A stretch of 64,000 bases of DNA from an uncultured Bacteroidales bacterium. Its GTDB lineage: Bacteria; Bacteroidota; Bacteroidia; Bacteroidales; UBA932. The stretch is from assembly GCA_900316525.1 (NCBI GenBank), contig ONDF01000005.1:1-64000 (forward strand), written 5' to 3'. A program made the translations under genes and the position numbers. The notes below the pieces were generated by a model. It did not search any database. It saw only the letters and a list, made by a program, of their open reading frames with translations, and was not told the origin of the DNA. This document shows, one piece after another, positions 62,651-64,000 of the stretch. Position 1 is the first letter of the stretch; every line of letters starts with the position of its first letter.

Positions 62651-63496
62651 ATGTTCGGAAGGCTCAAAAAAAGGATGAATTCGTTCCGGCTGTCGATCAA
62701 GTCGAAAATGGTGCTGGCCCTGAGCGCCATCGCCGTCGTCCTGATCGTGTCGGGCGTCATCTCCTTTATCGAATACAGGCGCATGTCCACCTATGTGTCC
62801 GACATGATCGCCGAGGATATCAGCAGCATCAATGTGGCGCAGAAGCTGGCGGCGGTCACCGACAGCTACAACCTGCAGATCCTGACCGTCATCGGCGACG
62901 ACTCGCTGAATTCGCTGCCGGACTTCGACCAGCAGGGGTTCGTCTCCTATTGTGATTCGCTGCGTTCCTCCTTCTCCGGCGAGAATGTCCTCCCGCTGAC
63001 GGACTCTGTCCTGTATTCCTACTCGGCGTACATGCTCACGTCCCTGGAACTGGAGCAGGTCCTCCAGTCCGACTTCATCGACTCCCGGACCTGGTATTTC
63101 GAGCGCCTGCAGCCTTCCTTCAACCGGCTGAACGGGGACATCGATCGCCTCAGCCAGGCCATGTACGACGACCTGCAGGCGAACTCCGAGGATTTCGACC
63201 AGGGCTTCATCCGCAGCATGATGCCGGTGGTCGCCTCCGTCGCCGTGGGCGTCCTCCTCGTGATCCTCCTGATGTTCTTCATCGTCAGCTACTACGTGAA
63301 TCCGCTGAACCGGATGCTCGCGGGACTGGACGATTACCGGTCCATGGGCCGGCGTTACGGCTATGCCTTCGAAGGGGACGACCAGCTGGCCGACCTGAAC
63401 CAGGGCATCACCGAACTCACCGAGGAGAACCGGCAGTACCGCCGCCGGATCAAGCTCCTGAAGGAAACCCAGTCCCGGACGGAGGAAACCGAATGA
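62651..63496 (+). CDS. HAMP-containing membrane protein without an output domain
   Basis: A 281-residue protein: cytoplasmic basic N-terminus, first membrane helix (MVLALSAIAVVLIVSGVISF), a periplasmic helical domain of about 145 residues, second helix (VASVAVGVLLVILLMFFIVS), then a HAMP-like segment (YYVNPLNRMLAGLDDY) and a C-terminal coiled coil rich in Glu, Arg and Gln. This is the sensor half of a chemoreceptor or histidine kinase without any signalling domain. Its stop overlaps the trkH start (ATGA), so it may sense conditions for, or bind to, the potassium transporter (inference). The ATG at 62651 is chosen over an upstream start. Confidence 0.75.
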   Translation: MFGRLKKRMNSFRLSIKSKMVLALSAIAVVLIVSGVISFIEYRRMSTYVSDMIAEDISSINVAQKLAAVTDSYNLQILTVIGDDSLNSLPDFDQQGFVSYCDSLRSSFSGENVLPLTDSVLYSYSAYMLTSLELEQVLQSDFIDSRTWYFERLQPSFNRLNGDIDRLSQAMYDDLQANSEDFDQGFIRSMMPVVASVAVGVLLVILLMFFIVSYYVNPLNRMLAGLDDYRSMGRRYGYAFEGDDQLADLNQGITELTEENRQYRRRIKLLKETQSRTEETE

Positions 63497-64000
63497 ACCT
63501 GAAAGTCATATCGCGGAACACGGGAATGGCGCTCCTCGTGAGCTCGCTGTTCATGCTGGTCGCGGCGGGCATTTCGCTGTACGACGGCGGGGACAAGGCC
63601 CTGGCGCCGCTCCTGATCAGTTTCGCGCTGACTTTCACCGTGGGCATCTTCCCCTTCATCTTTGTGCGGAAGACGGACGGAATCACGCTCCGGGACGGCT
63701 ACATGATCATCTTCCTGTCCTGGATCCTTTCCTTCGTGTTCGGCATGCTGCCTTATGTGCTGTATGGCGGCCCGTTCACCCTGGCCAACGCCTGGTTCGA
63801 GTCCGTGTCGGGCTTCACCACCACGGGCGCCACGATCCTCGAGGATGTGGAGGCGCTTCCGCGGAGCCTGCTGTTCTGGCGCTCTTCCACCCATTTCATC
63901 GGCGGTCTCGGTGTCGTGGTGTTCCTGCTCCTGATCATCCCGAACTCCTCGCCGGTGCGCCTGCGGCTCACGAACATGGAGCTGTCGTCCCTTTCCCGCG
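63493..64000 (+). CDS. trkH: Trk-type potassium transporter subunit TrkH (partial, N-terminal part)
   Basis: About 169 residues are present before the window ends; no stop is reached. The protein has membrane helices near 10-30, 40-60 and 70-90, then the first pore segment FESVSGFTTTGATIL, in which TTGAT corresponds to a K+ selectivity-filter loop, followed by FWRSSTHFIGGLGVVVFLLL, characteristic of TrkH/KtrB. It moves potassium across the inner membrane, usually with TrkA. Start codon overlaps the preceding stop. Confidence 0.92.
   Translation, partial: MNLKVISRNTGMALLVSSLFMLVAAGISLYDGGDKALAPLLISFALTFTVGIFPFIFVRKTDGITLRDGYMIIFLSWILSFVFGMLPYVLYGGPFTLANAWFESVSGFTTTGATILEDVEALPRSLLFWRSSTHFIGGLGVVVFLLLIIPNSSPVRLRLTNMELSSLSR

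Overview
The window looks like a chromosomal contig from a GC-rich member of the Bacteroidota, probably a gut or rumen Bacteroidales. The evidence is a repeated promoter core of the Bacteroidota type (TAnnTTTG, at least eleven good copies just upstream of starts), lipoproteins with Bacteroidales-style signal peptides, a GH97 glycosidase, a WYL regulator, a DUF4954 protein and an outer-membrane polysaccharide export lipoprotein. Most genes are GC-rich. A central block (about 21.5-33.9 kb) is clearly more A/T-rich. No tRNA, rRNA or CRISPR array was recognised, and no gap between genes exceeds 300 bases.

Layout. (1) 1-716: the broken C-terminal part of a REP-associated (Y1/RAYT-type) transposase with a perfect inverted repeat. 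(2) 0.8-9.7 kb: GH97 alpha-glycosidase, glutamate dehydrogenase, WYL regulator, secreted S9 peptidase and RecG. (3) 9.76-13.26 kb: a tightly coupled four-gene cassette of Ser-His S26B-like peptidase, PqqD-like protein, NTP_transf_5-like nucleotidyltransferase and ABC exporter. It resembles a RiPP maturation and export module without a precursor or core enzyme. (4) 13.26-14.8 kb: PdxA and RNase HI. (5) 14.88-61.28 kb: a very large exopolysaccharide/capsule region, described below. (6) 61.3-64 kb: a ROK regulator, a HAMP-containing membrane protein without an output domain, and the start of TrkH.

The polysaccharide region is a Wzx/Wzy-type system. Export and control come from the OPX lipoprotein, a Wzc-type BY-kinase with a Gly-Tyr tail, and a PHP phosphatase. 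Precursor supply comes from rmlA, rmlB, rmlC and rmlD (dTDP-rhamnose), glf (UDP-galactofuranose), ugd and a UDP-glucuronate 4-epimerase (UDP-glucuronate/galacturonate), a TviB/WbpO-like dehydrogenase, a WbpM/CapD-like dehydratase, Gmd and GDP-fucose synthase, plus GmhA and a cytidylyltransferase-GHMP kinase fusion that could point to an activated heptose. Assembly uses an initiating sugar phosphotransferase and a GT26 enzyme on the minus strand, several GT-B and GT2 glycosyltransferases, an acyltransferase, a beta-helix protein, the Wzx flippase and a Wzy-like polymerase. Housekeeping-like genes (lactate dehydrogenase-like flavoprotein, aspartokinase-like protein, rhamnose mutarotase, a heterodimeric ABC exporter) are interspersed.

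Most notable observations: an XRE-type helix-turn-helix domain fused in frame to GDP-mannose 4,6-dehydratase, behind a promoter carrying repeated TTGTCAA sites; the S26B-PqqD-nucleotidyltransferase-ABC cassette; and a family of 26-27 bp elements with fixed ends (GTCAT...ATCT) and a variable core, palindromic in three copies, two of them head-to-head like a BIME, that have entered two coding sequences in frame.
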